A DNA stretch of 64,000 nucleotides, from positions 49,954,999 to 50,018,998 of the forward strand of contig OV277863.1 of NCBI GenBank assembly GCA_922989275.2, written 5' to 3'. This stretch comes from Gari tellinella (Eukaryota > Mollusca > Bivalvia > Cardiida > Psammobiidae). Numbering within the stretch: position 1 is the stretch's first letter; the number at the start of each line of letters is the position of its first letter. A program made the position numbers and the translations under genes. Shown here piece after piece: positions 33,558 to 46,258 of this stretch. The notes beneath the pieces are model-generated. The model had not been told where the DNA came from and made no database searches. It worked only from the letters and a program-made list of their open reading frames with translations.

Positions 33558-35223
33558 GTAAGTATTGAGTAGCATTTTAATAATTACACAATTAAGTCTG
33601 ACCTTGTTCCTGCGTCTATCCAATTACAGTCGTACTTCGATATCTGGAACTGGCTTAAGTCGAACATATTCGTATTTCAAAGTTAAAACATTACATTTGC
33701 GTTAAATCAATTTAAGCCAGAGAAAAAATAACGTATTCTCCACTGTATCGTGCAAGTTCTAATAATTTGGACATTCAGTTCAACTGCTGTAAGTATCACA
33801 AAATATCAGCAAATTGCTTTTATCACACAATAATTTGACCAAATCTTGCAAACAAACTTAATGGCAAATAGTGTAGACTCTAACCAAACTGCTATATCAG
33901 TATCAGTATGATATGTGTCTACCCTGTTTGCTCAGGCCTGCCTGTCAAAATACTTAAGAATTACTATGATACTCCCTTCTGTAATATATCTTTACAACTA
34001 ATTACATTATATCTTTTTATCATGATATTATTGCCACTTAATTACTGAGTCGAACCATGATTACTCAAACGCTCTTAAGGCAAACTTACCTGTATTTCAA
34101 AGCTAACACGTGGGTGAGCCGCGGTCATAAATTTTGAAATACAGGTATGTATGACTTCAACAAGCTCACATTTTCGAAATTCAAAAGTAGAAATATTTCC
34201 TCCGATCTTCAGACAATCATGTGTGTAGCGACCTTTGAATGAAACTGGTAATCTTGAAAGAACGGGGAAAGCTTACTGCATGTCTCGTAGAGGAGCCTTC
34301 TGTATTACTTTTATCCTGCATTTAGCTGCCACCTGTCACAAATACTACCAAATATTGTTTCTTAACACAAGATTGCCAGTATTCCTATACAACCACATGT
34401 AGGAGTTGTGTGAAATCAGCTATGGTGCTTCACTACAAAGTTAAGATCTGCATTATGGTACATTTGTACTGCTCTAAGGAAAACCATGGAAATATGACCC
34501 TTCTGAATTCCTGTTTCTGGACAACTACTTTTTGGAACTTTAGAAACTTGTTCAGATGCATCACTACCGATCGAAGATATGCATACTGTTGTTTTTGTTC
34601 AAGATTAATTCATTGTTTTGTATACGAGTATTGATACTTGATCAATAACTTCAATATTTTATGTGCAAAACGCATGTGTGATATATCATTTTAAGAAGCT
34701 ATTCTTTGCCTATACGATGATATAATGCGCATTTAGATAGCCTAATTCAATAAGTCACAACATGAACCTACATTCTACGTATTATATTGTAGTGATTGAT
34801 CAATTATCCCTACTTTTTGAAGCATCCTCGTGCTAAATTAATCCCTTCACTGTCATGGCGTCATCAATGTTTAACATTGCCGTCTGCTTTTATTTCTCAA
34901 ATTTAAATGTAAGGCATTTTGACTTAAGAAACATTGAAGTTAGTGTCAAACAGTTTTGATCCTGATCAGCCGCCACGTAAAGCTGCTTTTGATCAGGATC
35001 CAAACTGTTTGCAGATAATCATTGTACTCCGAACAAGGCAGCGATTTGGGTTAGGAACAAATGTATCTATTTCAATGATATCTTTTCCTGGCAATAGGAT
35101 TCTCACCTTAACTATTTATGCTAGAATACCTGGTTAAACATTGTCTTTTTTAAGCCGCCATATACCTGATATGCCGTTTACTGGTGTGTTGTACATGTGA
35201 CAGATTTTCAATCTCTAACACAG
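33558..35223 (+). other. Intron between AMOP and VWD exons
   Basis: Contains fragments of the CAGTCGAAC element (33628-33720 and 34050-34165), a decayed palindrome (33870-33935) and part of a piggyBac-like MITE (34838-35030, core around GATCCTGATCAGCCGCC). The remainder is unremarkable. Confidence 0.5.
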
Positions 35224-35314
35224 GGCCATCATGGGGTGACCCGCACATAACTACACTGGACGGGAAAGAATACACTTTTAATGGCCGTGGAGAGTACTTA
35301 CTGATGAAAGCCCA
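35224..35314 (+). CDS. Exon 18: VWD domain, start
   Basis: Acceptor CTAACACAG|GG (phase 1), donor GCCCA|GTGAGT (phase 2). Encodes WGDPHITTLDGKEYTFNGRG, the classic W-G-D-P-H ... D-G-x-x-Y-x-F-N-G-x-G-x-Y entry of von Willebrand factor type D domains. The next intron is 10.5 kb. Confidence 0.95.
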
Positions 35315-36354
35315 GTGAGTAGTACACTTTAATTTCCACAACTTTTTGTTTAGCTCATCAGACCAAAAGTGCTCAAGGTGAGCTAATGTGGTACTACTCT
35401 ATCCGACGTCAGGTGTCTGCCCGTCAATCCGTCAAAGTTTCAAACCTCTTCTCTGAAACAAATAGCCCTCGTGTAGCCAAACTTTGTCAGATACATACTG
35501 TTTGGCCTAAGCTTTAAACGCTTGTCAAAGAAAGTGGATGGGACCAATGGTCTTTATGTCATGAAAATTATGCACACTATCTTGAAAAATATTCTTCTCT
35601 GAAACTATTGCTCCGATTTTAATTTGGTTTCCACCAATTATTTTCTAAATAGAGAGACTTCAAAATTCGTTCAAAGAATTTTGATCCATCACAAACATGG
35701 CCGCCAGAGGGTTTGGTCATTTTCGGTGTACGGTAATATCGATTTGAAAAGTCAATAACCTTTCAGAAGTCATACTTCAGCTAAATCTTTACGCGATTTT
35801 GTCATGTCATGTCCTTGATAAAATATAGGTCATGCACGAATATAGGTCGTGTCGGGTCATATAGTAGGTCAGTAGGTCAAATCGCAGAAAAGCTTTGTGC
35901 CACTCCAGTGGCCATATATTAATTCCAATCTTCTTAAAACTTGCTTAAAATGATTATCTTGACAAACGCTGGGCACTATGTGAATATGGGTTACATAAGA
36001 CTAAAACGTAGGTCAGTATGTCAAAACATAGAAAAATATTCTTGACACTGTAGGAGCCAATTTGTTAGCCACACGTTCATTAAACTTGTTCAGAATAATC
36101 ACCTTGACAAAATCTTAGCAATGTAGTAATATAAATTATTTGGGATCAAAATGTGAGTCAGTAGATTATACATGTGTATCATAGGAAACGCGTCTAAGTA
36201 CAGTACAAGTCTCGCAATGTTTAAAAAGTCCGCGCTCCCAGCACGGACACTTTTGAATGTCCGCGGGTTTCCAGCACGGACAATTGTTTTGGACCATCGT
36301 GGACAAAATCTGTGTCCACCGCGGACAGAAATTTGCTCTACGGGATATTTCCGC

Positions 36355-36430
36355 GGCGGAGTCATCGCTGATTGCGATGGCATCATCGCGGATTGCGATG
36401 GCATCATCGCGGATTGCGATGATCATCGTG
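36355..36430. repeat. 21 bp tandem repeat in a GC-rich subterminal zone
   Basis: About three units of GATTGCGATGGCATCATCGCG, itself partly self-complementary. Confidence 0.9.
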
Positions 36431-37422
36431 GACGCTACCTGTATGAGTTGGAGTCGTTGAATCGCTTTAGGTGAAAATTATCAAGAAAAGATATGAAACA
36501 GCTTACTTGTTAATACACGCGTGCATTTTTAACTGTAGAAACCTTTTTGGAATACAGTCATATTTCGAATTCATAATGAAATATAATAAACATGTAAATA
36601 GCCTACTCTTAAAACCCGAAACTGAAACAGGTTCTTTATGTTAAGCTTAAGTCTATAGTCAGGTTGCTAAAGAAAAAAAGATAAAGGATAAAAAAAAGTC
36701 TACGTTATATTGTGTTTTAGCTCACAGTCTAAGTTTATTGAAAAGCATACGGGAAGAGATTAAAAATATCAATCGTATTCGGTCATAATTGTTTCGACCC
36801 AACACGAGAGTTAAAGGGGTGGGGGAGAGTTATGAAACTCGGGAAAACCATTAAAAAAAATTCAATCCCGTAAACGTGTGTCTTCTTCGAAGACGAGAAA
36901 CTAATAATACGGTAAAACCTCTCTGTAACGTCAACTAAATTATTTTAGTTAACAGGTGCTTAAGGCATGCGACTGCTTAAAGCGGTTACTGGGAAGCTAC
37001 GCAACCCTGTTGCGTTCACGTCTGTCAGTTCGCTACCCAGGTTCTTTTTTATTTTACACGTTTAGCTACCCGCACATTTTTATTAGATCTACCGAACAAA
37101 ATACAATTGCTTGTCCATGCTTAACGTTGTTTATTAGCTAAGTATGATATCTACTTTAAATCATTTAAAATAATTAAATTGTAGAAGTGTTATAATCTCA
37201 AATTTGCAGTTAAAATGAAATTAGCATTTGTCAATTTCAAACGTCGCTTCTTCGAGCACACGTATTTAAAAGCACGTGAATGCTTAAAAAAGGTGAACGT
37301 AAATAAGTCCCGGCAGGAGCTTTCTACTTTAAGTTTACTTTGCTTTAACCTATCATCTGTCTTTTATGCAGTCAATTAGCCTTCTTTTCAGTGTTCGTAA
37401 TAAAGAGGTTTTATTGTATACA

Positions 37423-39119
37423 CAGGCCCGTAGTAACAAGGATGGGGGGCACGACAGTGTGCCCCCTGTGCACCTTCCCAACCGAAAAATAAAACTGCCT
37501 GTGCCCCCAAATTGCATATCCTACAAGCCAGTATATCCAAAATTGCCCCTGTGCCCCCTCAAATCCTCCGTATGGCTGGTCTGTGTTTGAACGCGACACA
37601 GGCCCGTAGTAACAAGGATGGGGGGCCCGACAGTGTGCCCCCTGTGCCCCTTCCCAACCGAAAAATAAAACTGCCTGTGCCCCCAAATTGCATATCCTAC
37701 AGGCCAGTAAATCCAAAATTGCCCCTGTGCCCCCTCAAATCCTCAGTATGCCTGGTCTGTGTTTGAACCAGACACATGCCTGTAGTAACAATGATGTGGG
37801 CACCGCTGTGTGCCCCATCTCTTTGTCTTATGAAACCACTTTTTTGGGTGTTTCATTGGGGGGTGATGATGTGATGATGAATGTTTTAACGTCTCTCTCT
37901 AAGCTGGCCATATGACGTAGGCTCTTGTGAGGGATCAGTTGTTCCCCTCAGCCGGCGGGGAATAAATGGTGGACATCTGAAGTGGCTGTTTCCGACACAT
38001 CTCTGTGGTTCCCAAAGTAGAATTCCGAAGTGGGTTGAGATCCAGCGGTGATAAATTCTGTTCCTGGTGCTGGATCCCAGTTGCATGTCGAATAGAGAAC
38101 AAAGGCTTCTTTGAGGTCATCTTCCTGTTGAACCGGCGCTTTTTACGGCCACACCAGCCGATGTTAGTCAAGGCTTCAGCCATTGGCCAAGCCTGTCACA
38201 CTTGGCCATGGACTGAAGCCCTGTTCCTCTCCCACAACGTGAACGTCTGGGCTGGAGCGAGAGAGTTCATTGGGGGTGTTTACATCATTCTATTTATGTT
38301 AACTTTCTCTTAGAATGCCCTCAGAATGCGCTATTTTTTATGCAAGTTTTTTCGTACCTATCCTACTATTTTCCAACTTTTTGTTTACCTTCCTACTTTT
38401 CCTATTTTTCTACCAAAACCTCCTTCTATTCCTACTTTTTTCCTAATAAGTCTTCAAGCACCCTCAGTATGGCCAAGAATGCAGGAAATGAAGCGCTTGA
38501 TTTAAAAAAAAATTCAGGGGGAGTACCCCCGAACCCCCTAAACCTGTTGGATCGCATCTTCGGCCTGTTGAATAAATTTTAACCAAAGAATAAAATGGCT
38601 TTGGGTGAGAATGTCTTTAACTCAAGATTGTGGATTACTTAACTTTATAAGAGCATGATGACTCCATGTGGTATTTTGTATCAAACAGTTCCTACATGTA
38701 CTATTTAATTGAACATCTTCCTCCTTTTCCACTTGAAAAACTTTTTTCAACTTTTTGCATTGAGATCAGTTGAAGGCCTGTGTTTTGAATGCACTGATGA
38801 AAATCTTTGTATGACCCTGGTGTGGAATAATAGATTTCTGAGAATGGAGATAAAGCTATTAAAAAAATCTCCAGATTAGGATTTTTTTCTCTTTGTCTTA
38901 TGAAACAACTTTTTTGGGTGTTTCATTGGGGGTATTTACATCATTCTATCGATGTTAACTTCTTCTTAGAATGCCCTCAGAATGCACCATTTAGTATGCA
39001 AGTTTTAAAAAAATTTTCGGGGGAGGCCCCCCGGACCCCCACCTATGGGAGGGGTTATACCCCTCCCATACCCTCCCCACCTGTGCCCCCCACTGAAAAA
39101 TTTCTGGATCCGGCCCTGG
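37423..39119. mobile_element. hAT-like relic
   Basis: CAGGCCCGTAGTAACAAGG at the left, GGATCCGGCCCTG at the right. The inner GGGGGGCAC and GTGCCCCC blocks pair. The left end is duplicated about every 179 bp (37423, 37602, then a decayed third). TTAGAATGCCCTCAGAATGC occurs twice (38300s and 38960s). A transposase frame is not recognisable. Confidence 0.6.
37863..38265 (-). mobile_element. ~400 bp retroposon insertion with 11 bp target duplication
   Basis: TTCATTGGGGG occurs at 37852-37862 and again at 38266-38276, and the split host sequence is intact elsewhere (38920s). The left end read on the minus strand finishes GACGTTAAAAC plus an ATC-rich tail. A similar GACGTTAAACC tail with AAC repeats is at 39510-39545. 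The minus-strand frame inside is not a known domain. Confidence 0.72.
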
Positions 39120-39799
39120 GTATAAGGATCAAACAACCGATAAAAAATCAATCAAATTAATTGTGTAAGTACTTAATAGTGATATTGCGGTCTCTGTCAC
39201 TCGTCATCTGCCATATTTCCCCTTGGGCGCATCGGTTGCATGGATCACTTGACTAGATTAAGCAGTTTATTACTAAGCTGTCAATGGGATTTATGGCATA
39301 CGGTGTTAAACTCGTTCTTTTTTAAAATTGGCTTTTACATTTGGGGGCGGAGTTTAAAGAAATCATTTACGATAAACTGGTCGAAAAATAAGGTATTGGT
39401 TGGAAACTGGGAGGTCACGACAGTCTAATTGACACACCAATCAGTTAATTTGATACAAACTGTGATGTTACATAACAAAAGTTTGCAGGGGTATTTTGTA
39501 TCTTTAGCACTTAGGCGGGACGTTAAACCTTAGCAACAACAACAACTATTTTAAAAATTCATAGAAATGTTAATGAAGTGTATGTTGGGCAAATTCAAAC
39601 ACGTTACAAGTTAGGGCGGCTTTAAAAGCGCTTTTGATTTTTTGATTGTTCTTATAAAATCGTAAAAATATTAAAAAGAGTCAACAAAAATGGCATATAT
39701 TATGGTGAAATGTATCACTTTCATCCCTGAGCTATGAAATATGGGTGGGTTGTCATTAATTAAAAATCCGTTTTCTTTATTAGACCATCATCTCAGAGA

Positions 39800-41060
39800 C
39801 AGTATACTGTCTCTGATCATCTCTACCTTAGACGGTGCCGATCCTGATCAGATGTACAAGGAGCCCTCTGATCTGGGTTTACATGTTTGCTGTTGTATTG
39901 TAGCATACGACAAGTTCACTTGTCATAGGTACACTGTTAGTAAGTGACGAGTATACTCGTAAATAGGAATGAGTGTTTGACGTCATTACGATATATGATC
40001 GTATCCTTGAACGGTATAGATCCTCATGAGAGGAATCGAGGAACCATCTGATCTGGATCCACATCTACATGCTTAGCATTCGACAAGTATACTTTTCATA
40101 GGTTACAAGAATGTGTTTTAAGCAATTACGATGTGTGATCGTATCCTTAAACGGTGCAGATACTGATCAGAGAGCTCCAGGAGCACACTGATCTGGGTCG
40201 TCATAGTTACATGTATAAAGGTTTGTTTATGTGTAATAAATCAATTTTCTAATTCCTGTTGTATCACCGGCGCTTTTGTGCCAGCAGTTGTTAGTTAATG
40301 ACGAGTATACTCGTCGATAGGGTTGAGTGTTTTAAACGGTTCTGATCCGGATCAGATGACTCCTTAAGGGACACTTTGATCTGCGTCTTCACTATTAGTA
40401 AACGACAAGTGTACTTTTCAGAGGTTACACTGTTAGTAAATGACGTGTTTGCTCGTCGATAGAATTGAATGTGTTAACGTATCCATACACGATGCAGACC
40501 CTGAACAGCGAATTCGAATAGAAACTCGTTGATCTTGGTCTGCACTGTTAGCATACGACAAATGTAATGTTTAAAGGCACACTGTAAGTTAATGACGAGA
40601 CACAAGATCATTTACTTGCTGTCCAGACGATTTGACATTTTTCTCATGGATACCCCAAAGCTCATTTATAGTATTCAAGACAGGTAATCACCTACAACAG
40701 GTTGAAAGTTTGCACATTCTGCTTTACTTTTAACCTGCTTTAAGCTACAATTTTCTAAGCTATAGAAATATTCGTTTTGGTATATGTTTATGTCTGTATA
40801 ACTTGATTGGAACTACAATGTACTTTTTTCAGTGAAGAATAAATTAAATGTGCTACAAGGCGCTTAAACGACGGAAAGGGTTAAGCAATAACGATCTGTG
40901 ATCGTATTCATAAACGGTGCATATCCTGACCAGATGACTCCTTTATGAACGCACTGATCTTGGTATGCACGGTTAGCACACGACAAGTGTACTTTTCATA
41001 GTAACACTGTAAGTGTTAGAAAATGACGTGTGTACTCGTCGATAGAGTTGGAAGTGATAA
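39800..41060. repeat. Cluster of palindromic units (GACGAGTATACTCGTC)
   Basis: About six irregular units combining ACGAGTATACTCGT, GATCGTATCCTTAAACGGTG and a GATCAGA...CTGATCTGG hairpin. Related to the TTAA-type family at 10261 and 19437. Confidence 0.7.
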
Positions 41061-42668
41061 CCAATTCTACCTTTTATCCTTCAGTCACGGTTTAGTGTAT
41101 CATTTCTACCGTATTAATATACACATAATTATAGTTACACACCGATGGAAGCTTAATGCAGAATGACCTCTGATTTGCAATAAGTAGCCATATTTCTGCA
41201 AAACGTTCCGCATGATTTTTGCACGGCATCATGTAGGAATTATACTTCCTCCATGACGGCATTAAGTTGCCATCCATCTGCATAACTGGTAACTTAATGC
41301 AGATCACAAAAAATGCAGAAAGCCTGGTGACAGCTGGCCGCTTATCATAGATTTGAATGTTTACTAATTATCAAATTTCTCTTATATATAGATATATTAG
41401 AAATCAACAAACTATTTGCAACATTAATCAAGCTATGATAAAGGTTTAAGCCTTCTGTTTGTTGTGGTATGTGTTGTCTGCAAAATCCGTCATTTTCAAC
41501 AATGCGTATTTTTCCAAGACACGGAGCCAATGAGCTGTAACAGCTTGTTGGTGGAAGGCGGCACTTTCTTTTTTGATTGTCGGGTTTTGTGATCTTACCC
41601 CCTGCGCTAGAACGCCAGGGTTGTTTCCGGTGTGGAACTCCCGAAGCGTTGATTTAATGCATGATCAAACACTTTACTTTAGCCCTCATTGTTATTATCA
41701 CCCGCTTTTAAATGTCTGGGAATTAACTGAAATAAGATTCGTTGCCTTTTTTCACTGAATGACAGAAAATGAGAGTTAGTCAAGTTTAACCCAACGTAGG
41801 AGTTACTTGTTTTCTTTAGGATCCGAACTGTTTGCAAATATTAAAAGAAGTTGCACTCGGCAGGGTAAGGGTTGAATTTGAAAGAGTAACGCCCTGTGAC
41901 GCAGCATTCCATTCCCCCTACAAGCCCCGGTCACCATCGGCTCATTTTTATGAGACGTATGCAGCGAATGTCCAAGTTACCTACATTTATGAGGCTTTAT
42001 GAATTTGCTTCTAAAACAGTTTTCTCTTTCTCTCTACCCTTTCCTTACATTTTATTTGTTGTAAAAAATATACTTAATTATGTTTGGAACAATTATACAT
42101 TTGTGCAACAGTACACTGAAGTAGTGTTACTGTATTATCGCAATAAGGCAACTGACTGCTTAATGCAGAATAACACAATTTATAGTCAACTGTTAAACTG
42201 TATCATACACTTATACAGTGTAAAACCAAACATCATATATAATCAAACCAAGGACCAGATATTTTTCTCCTGAACAGGCACAATATTAAATAGCGTTGTT
42301 TACTCTTGCACTGCCATATTGTCGTCTGCTTTGAAATTGCTGTCTGCACTTATTTTCCAACGCAAAGTTTCGGAATTTGATTGCACGAATCAAGTGTCCA
42401 TCAGTTTGGATCTTGTTCAAACGCTGAGTTACTGTGTGTTTGATATTGATCCAAACTATTTGCAAAAGTTCGTTATCCATTATCGTGCTGAATTGCCGTC
42501 TGCTTCAAACTTATCGTCTGCGGAGAATCTAAAAATCTTTCTCATGCTTTTCAAATTGAATTAAAAATGAAGACCAGTGCAAAACATTTTGATCCAGACT
42601 ACATGCCGCGTTACATGACGTCTTCTATGGATCTAAACTGTTTCCAAGTGTTAGACAAGCGGTACTCA

Positions 42669-42908
42669 CAGTGGAAAAACGTTATTCTTCCCCATATAGA
42701 CGCGTTGACTAAACTTTATTTTCCATTGCACACATTTTGGAGTCAGATCAGACGCCGGGTAATCCGGCGTCTGATCAGGATCCAAACTGTTTGTCATGAA
42801 AATAGATGATGGAAAATGTAAAAAAAAAGTTATTATTTTCTACATTTTGTGTTTTTCGTTTGCGTTTCGTTTGCGTTTAAACGCGAAAGAATTACTTTTT
42901 CTCCACTG
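42669..42908. mobile_element. Pogo-like MITE, family 1 (240 bp)
   Basis: CAGTGGAAAAACGTTATTC to TTTTTCTCCACTG|TA, core palindrome at 42730-42795. The left TA is mutated to CA. Confidence 0.8.
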
Positions 42909-43309
42909 TAGCATAATAAGGGTTACCTCGTCAATTCCCGGGCAGTGCAAGAGTTAAACTGGTGACCGCATGCTTACCACGTGCACCACGCCCGTAAAAA
43001 GTATACAATAACAGAAAGTAAAACTGTCCGGTAACAGAAAAAAGTGTCCGCTTTCAGACTACAATAGTACAACGGAGCTTTCTAAATTACTGCTCATCGC
43101 AATTAGCTGCTACATGTCTTAAAGCTATCCAGCATTTAGTTGCCACATTTTTAAAACACCAGTCAATAAAACTGTTTAAAATGTTGTTTTTAAACCCCGC
43201 CACCAATAAACTGCTTAAGAATCTCTCTAGTCCGGGTTTTTGTATGGTATCAGGATTCGATGTTCCAAGTTTTTTAATGTTTGTAAATGACCAAAATCTG
43301 TAACATTTA

Positions 43310-43561
43310 CAGTGGAGAAAACGTTATCCTTTCCCGTTTGAACGCAAACGAATCGCGAACGCAAATCACTTGAATGCATATACATGTAATGACAACTTTG
43401 TTATAAATATGTCTACATATTTTTATCTGAGTGACAAACAGTTTGGAGCCTAATCAGACGCCGGGTAACCCGGCGTCTAATCTTGCTCCAATTTGTTTGC
43501 AATTGAAATACTTGTTTTAGCGTAAACGCGTTTATTGGGAAAGAATTACATTTCTCCACAG
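43310..43561. mobile_element. Pogo-like MITE, family 1 (252 bp)
   Basis: TA|CAGTGGAGAAAACGTTATCC to TTTCTCCACAG|TA. The core palindrome (43437-43500) is perfect across AGACGCCGGGTAACCCGGCG. Confidence 0.83.
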
Positions 43562-43967
43562 TATAATTCGATTGCATGCAGTGTTTAAAAAAGACATTTT
43601 AAGATTCAGTATTGTCTTGATATTGCTTTTATTTGAAGCGTCTGGTATTTAAGACTAGTGGGCATTTAAATTAAGAAATATCCGTTTAAAAAGAAAGAAT
43701 GTTTGCGTTAGAGTGACGTTTTTTGAGTTTAGAATAATTAATAATTATTCGTTAATCCTTTCACTTCCATTATAAATGATTCCCACTATGACATAATACA
43801 CCCTTAAAGTTATTTCGTCTGCCAGTCTGATAATTATGTAGGCTAATCTACACAGGAATCATAAAAGACTAATGCGGACTCATAGATTTTGGGAATAGTT
43901 TTCAGGAGATTTATGATACTAGTATTTTAGACTGATGTGAAATTGAAACCGTAAAATCGATTTACTA

Positions 43968-44199
43968 ATAACCCTTTCACTCTCAATGACGCTTTAAAGC
44001 GCGTTTGTAACTAGTTGGGGCCTGATCAGACGCAATTAAGACCCACACAGTTTGACTGTCGTATAGACATTTATAAGGTCATACAACATTAAATATATCT
44101 TTGAAATGTGTATTGCAGAAAAAATAACATTGAAGCAGACGACAATAAAGCGATGAAGGGGTAAAATTCTCCCGAATAATTTGATCATGAAAGGGTTAA
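43968..44199. mobile_element. PiggyBac-like MITE, same family as 14584
   Basis: ATAACCCTTTCACTCTCAATG to TGATCATGAAAGGGTTAA. The right 40 bases nearly match those that contribute the ATG at 14775. Confidence 0.75.
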
Positions 44200-45660
44200 A
44201 AGTGGAACTTTACTATATATAGAGCCAAAATGGCATACGCGTGTATGCAAAGTTGAAACATCATAAAGGCTGTTTTTGCTGTTGGATAATCGGTTGTACC
44301 GTGTTTCTTTATCAGAAATAAATTTTTGGCAACACTTAAGTAGAAAATAGACTCGAATATTGCACATCGTATTTTTCCGAACAGAACCAGACAATTCACA
44401 ATCAGGTTCTGTAAACATTAATCAAACACGCCAAACAAATAGATGCTTGTCGAATGCAGAACGGTTTCGGTTGGAAATAAGCCACAATGAACTTTTTTCG
44501 AATTATTTATTTCATATATTGAACACCTTTTATTGTGCGCAATATAGGAGCAAATAGGCTGTGGAAATTAACCAAGGAAACAAAATATCAATCCAGGTAA
44601 GGACCAGCGCGATCCTCAGTGGTGCACCGCGGTCCGTGACGATATCACCACGATCCGCGGTGATAACGATCGCGTCCGGCGGCGAGAACCCCGGTGAGAC
44701 ACCATCACGGACCCATCACTATCCGCGATGGACTGCGGAATACCTCAAATATCATGACGGACAAATACGCCCGTCCGCGGTCGCTGAAATTGCGACGGAC
44801 CGCGGATTCTTTAAACATTGCGAGACTTGTACTGTACTCTAGGACCCACATCTTTTTGTCCTAATTTCATGAAACTATCTCAGATTGATCAATTTGACAA
44901 AATCTATGTCAATGATGAATATGAGTTATATCTAAATATTAAGGTAGGTCAGTAGATCAAATCATTAAAAAGACTTCTGAATACTTGATGGGCCATAAGT
45001 TTAGCCCCAAATTCATGAAACTTGTTCAAAATGATCACCTTTATCTTGTCAAAACGTAGGTCAGTAGGTCAACTTATAGAAAAGGCTTCTGAACCCTCTA
45101 GAGGTCACATATTTAGCCAAAACCTCATAGATTGTTATCAGTATGATCACCCTGACAATATCTAGGTCGTATAAGTATAAATATTTATTATATCAGGTTA
45201 TGAAGTAGGTCAGTTGATCAAACGGTAGAAAAAGTGTTTGGAATCAACCATGTGTACAGTTCTATTTTCTCATTTCTCTGGTGAGCGCTTCAGTGTATCA
45301 TGCCCCTATTGATATATATCATAGCTAGTGCTCAGTATTCTAAGAAAGGTGGGTTGTTAGTAAAACTCTACCTTCATGACCAAAACAAAAAAACATTCAG
45401 ATGTTTTATGACTAAGAAAGATTACAGTAAAGTCACAAGCTGGTTCGTCAATGCGCATTATGAGCCTCAATAATACGAAGTTTTCTCCTTGGAGTGAAAC
45501 ATATTGTACATTTTTCTTGTCTTGAATCCACTCGGTAAAGGCATTAAAGTAGCTTTTGAACGCAAGTTTAATTTAACATGCAGTAAGTGAGCAAGTATAT
45601 ACATATGAATCTCTCGAACTTTCAATAATTTTTGAAAGACCAAACCGATTTGATCAATAA

Positions 45661-45720
45661 ATTAATCCTAATATGATGAAGGCCTGAAAAAGGCCGAAAC
45701 CGGTCAGAGCATTAAATTTC
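45661..45720 (+). ncRNA. Possible hammerhead-like motif, retroelement type
   Basis: ATATGATGA, stem GGCC/GGCC around TGAAAAA, GAAAC, then CGGTC. The flanking AAATTAAT and ATTAAATTT could form stem I. This resembles the dimer-type hammerheads of Penelope-like elements, but the first C of CUGAUGA is A here, so it is probably a decayed copy. Confidence 0.4.
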
Positions 45721-45826
45721 GGAACAAACGGCTGCCTTGTGGATAATTACAAATAATAGCAAATGTTTATGTTTTTAATAAAGTTAAAAGTTTACATTGA
45801 ATCTATTTTTGATTGGTTTTCAAAAG

Positions 45827-45908
45827 GAACACAACAACAGTACAAGTTCGGACTGATTTGTTTGACAACAGCACAGACGCTACAGTGTTTGTTGGCCTGG
45901 CAGCGCAG
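45827..45908 (+). CDS. Exon 19: VWD domain, short exon
   Basis: 82 bases. Acceptor TTTTCAAAAG|G (phase 2), donor GCGCAG|GTAAAT (phase 0). Encodes QNTTTVQVRTDLFDN and ends TVFVGLAAQ, matching the second VWD strand pair. Placed by phase and by continuity with exons 18 and 20. Confidence 0.85.
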
Positions 45909-46089
45909 GTAAATACGGTCTGGTCACTTAATACAGCCAAACGACAGAGTAAAACCTCTCTTTAACGACCTATTTAGTTGTGTATATTATTGGGCGCTAA
46001 AGGCAAGTGGCTGCTTGTCCCTTTTCACAAGAAACTTCAATGAGCAATTCAAGTTTCCAATTTAATCTAATTCATTTTGACGACAAGTA

Positions 46090-46258
46090 TTAACCCTTTC
46101 ACTCTCAATAACGCCGTAAAGCGCGTTTGCAAACAGTTTAGGTCCTGATCAGACGCCGCGTTACGCAGTGTCTGATCAGGATAAAAACTGTTTGACACTC
46201 TTATCAATATTTATTAAGTCAAACAACCTCATGTTTTATTTGATCATGAAAAAGTTAA
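46090..46258. mobile_element. PiggyBac-like MITE, same family as 14584
   Basis: TTAACCCTTTCACTCTCAATA to TGATCATGAAAAAGTTAA, with core palindrome at 46135-46195. Further down (46420-46570) is a decayed family 3 fragment. Confidence 0.72.

Larger units (their letters stand above)
36201..44834. mobile_element. 8.6 kb interval with 34 bp inverted ends and TA duplication
   Basis: CAGTACAAGTCTCGCAATGT and its continuation to TCCGCG match the inverse of the right end over 34 bases with two mismatches. TA flanks both sides. GC-rich subterminal zones on both ends repeat TCCGCGG/TCCGTG motifs. The same dispersed repeat lies on both outer flanks. No transposase frame was found inside. It may be one large non-autonomous element or two independent end fragments. 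Confidence 0.6.

Noticed and set aside
37886..38183. Minus-strand frame inside the retroposon
   Set aside because: 82 codons with no recognisable reverse transcriptase, endonuclease or gag motif.
42915..42990. tRNA-like stretch with a possible A box on the minus strand
   Set aside because: The B box is poor and no cloverleaf could be drawn; at most a decayed tRNA-derived fragment.
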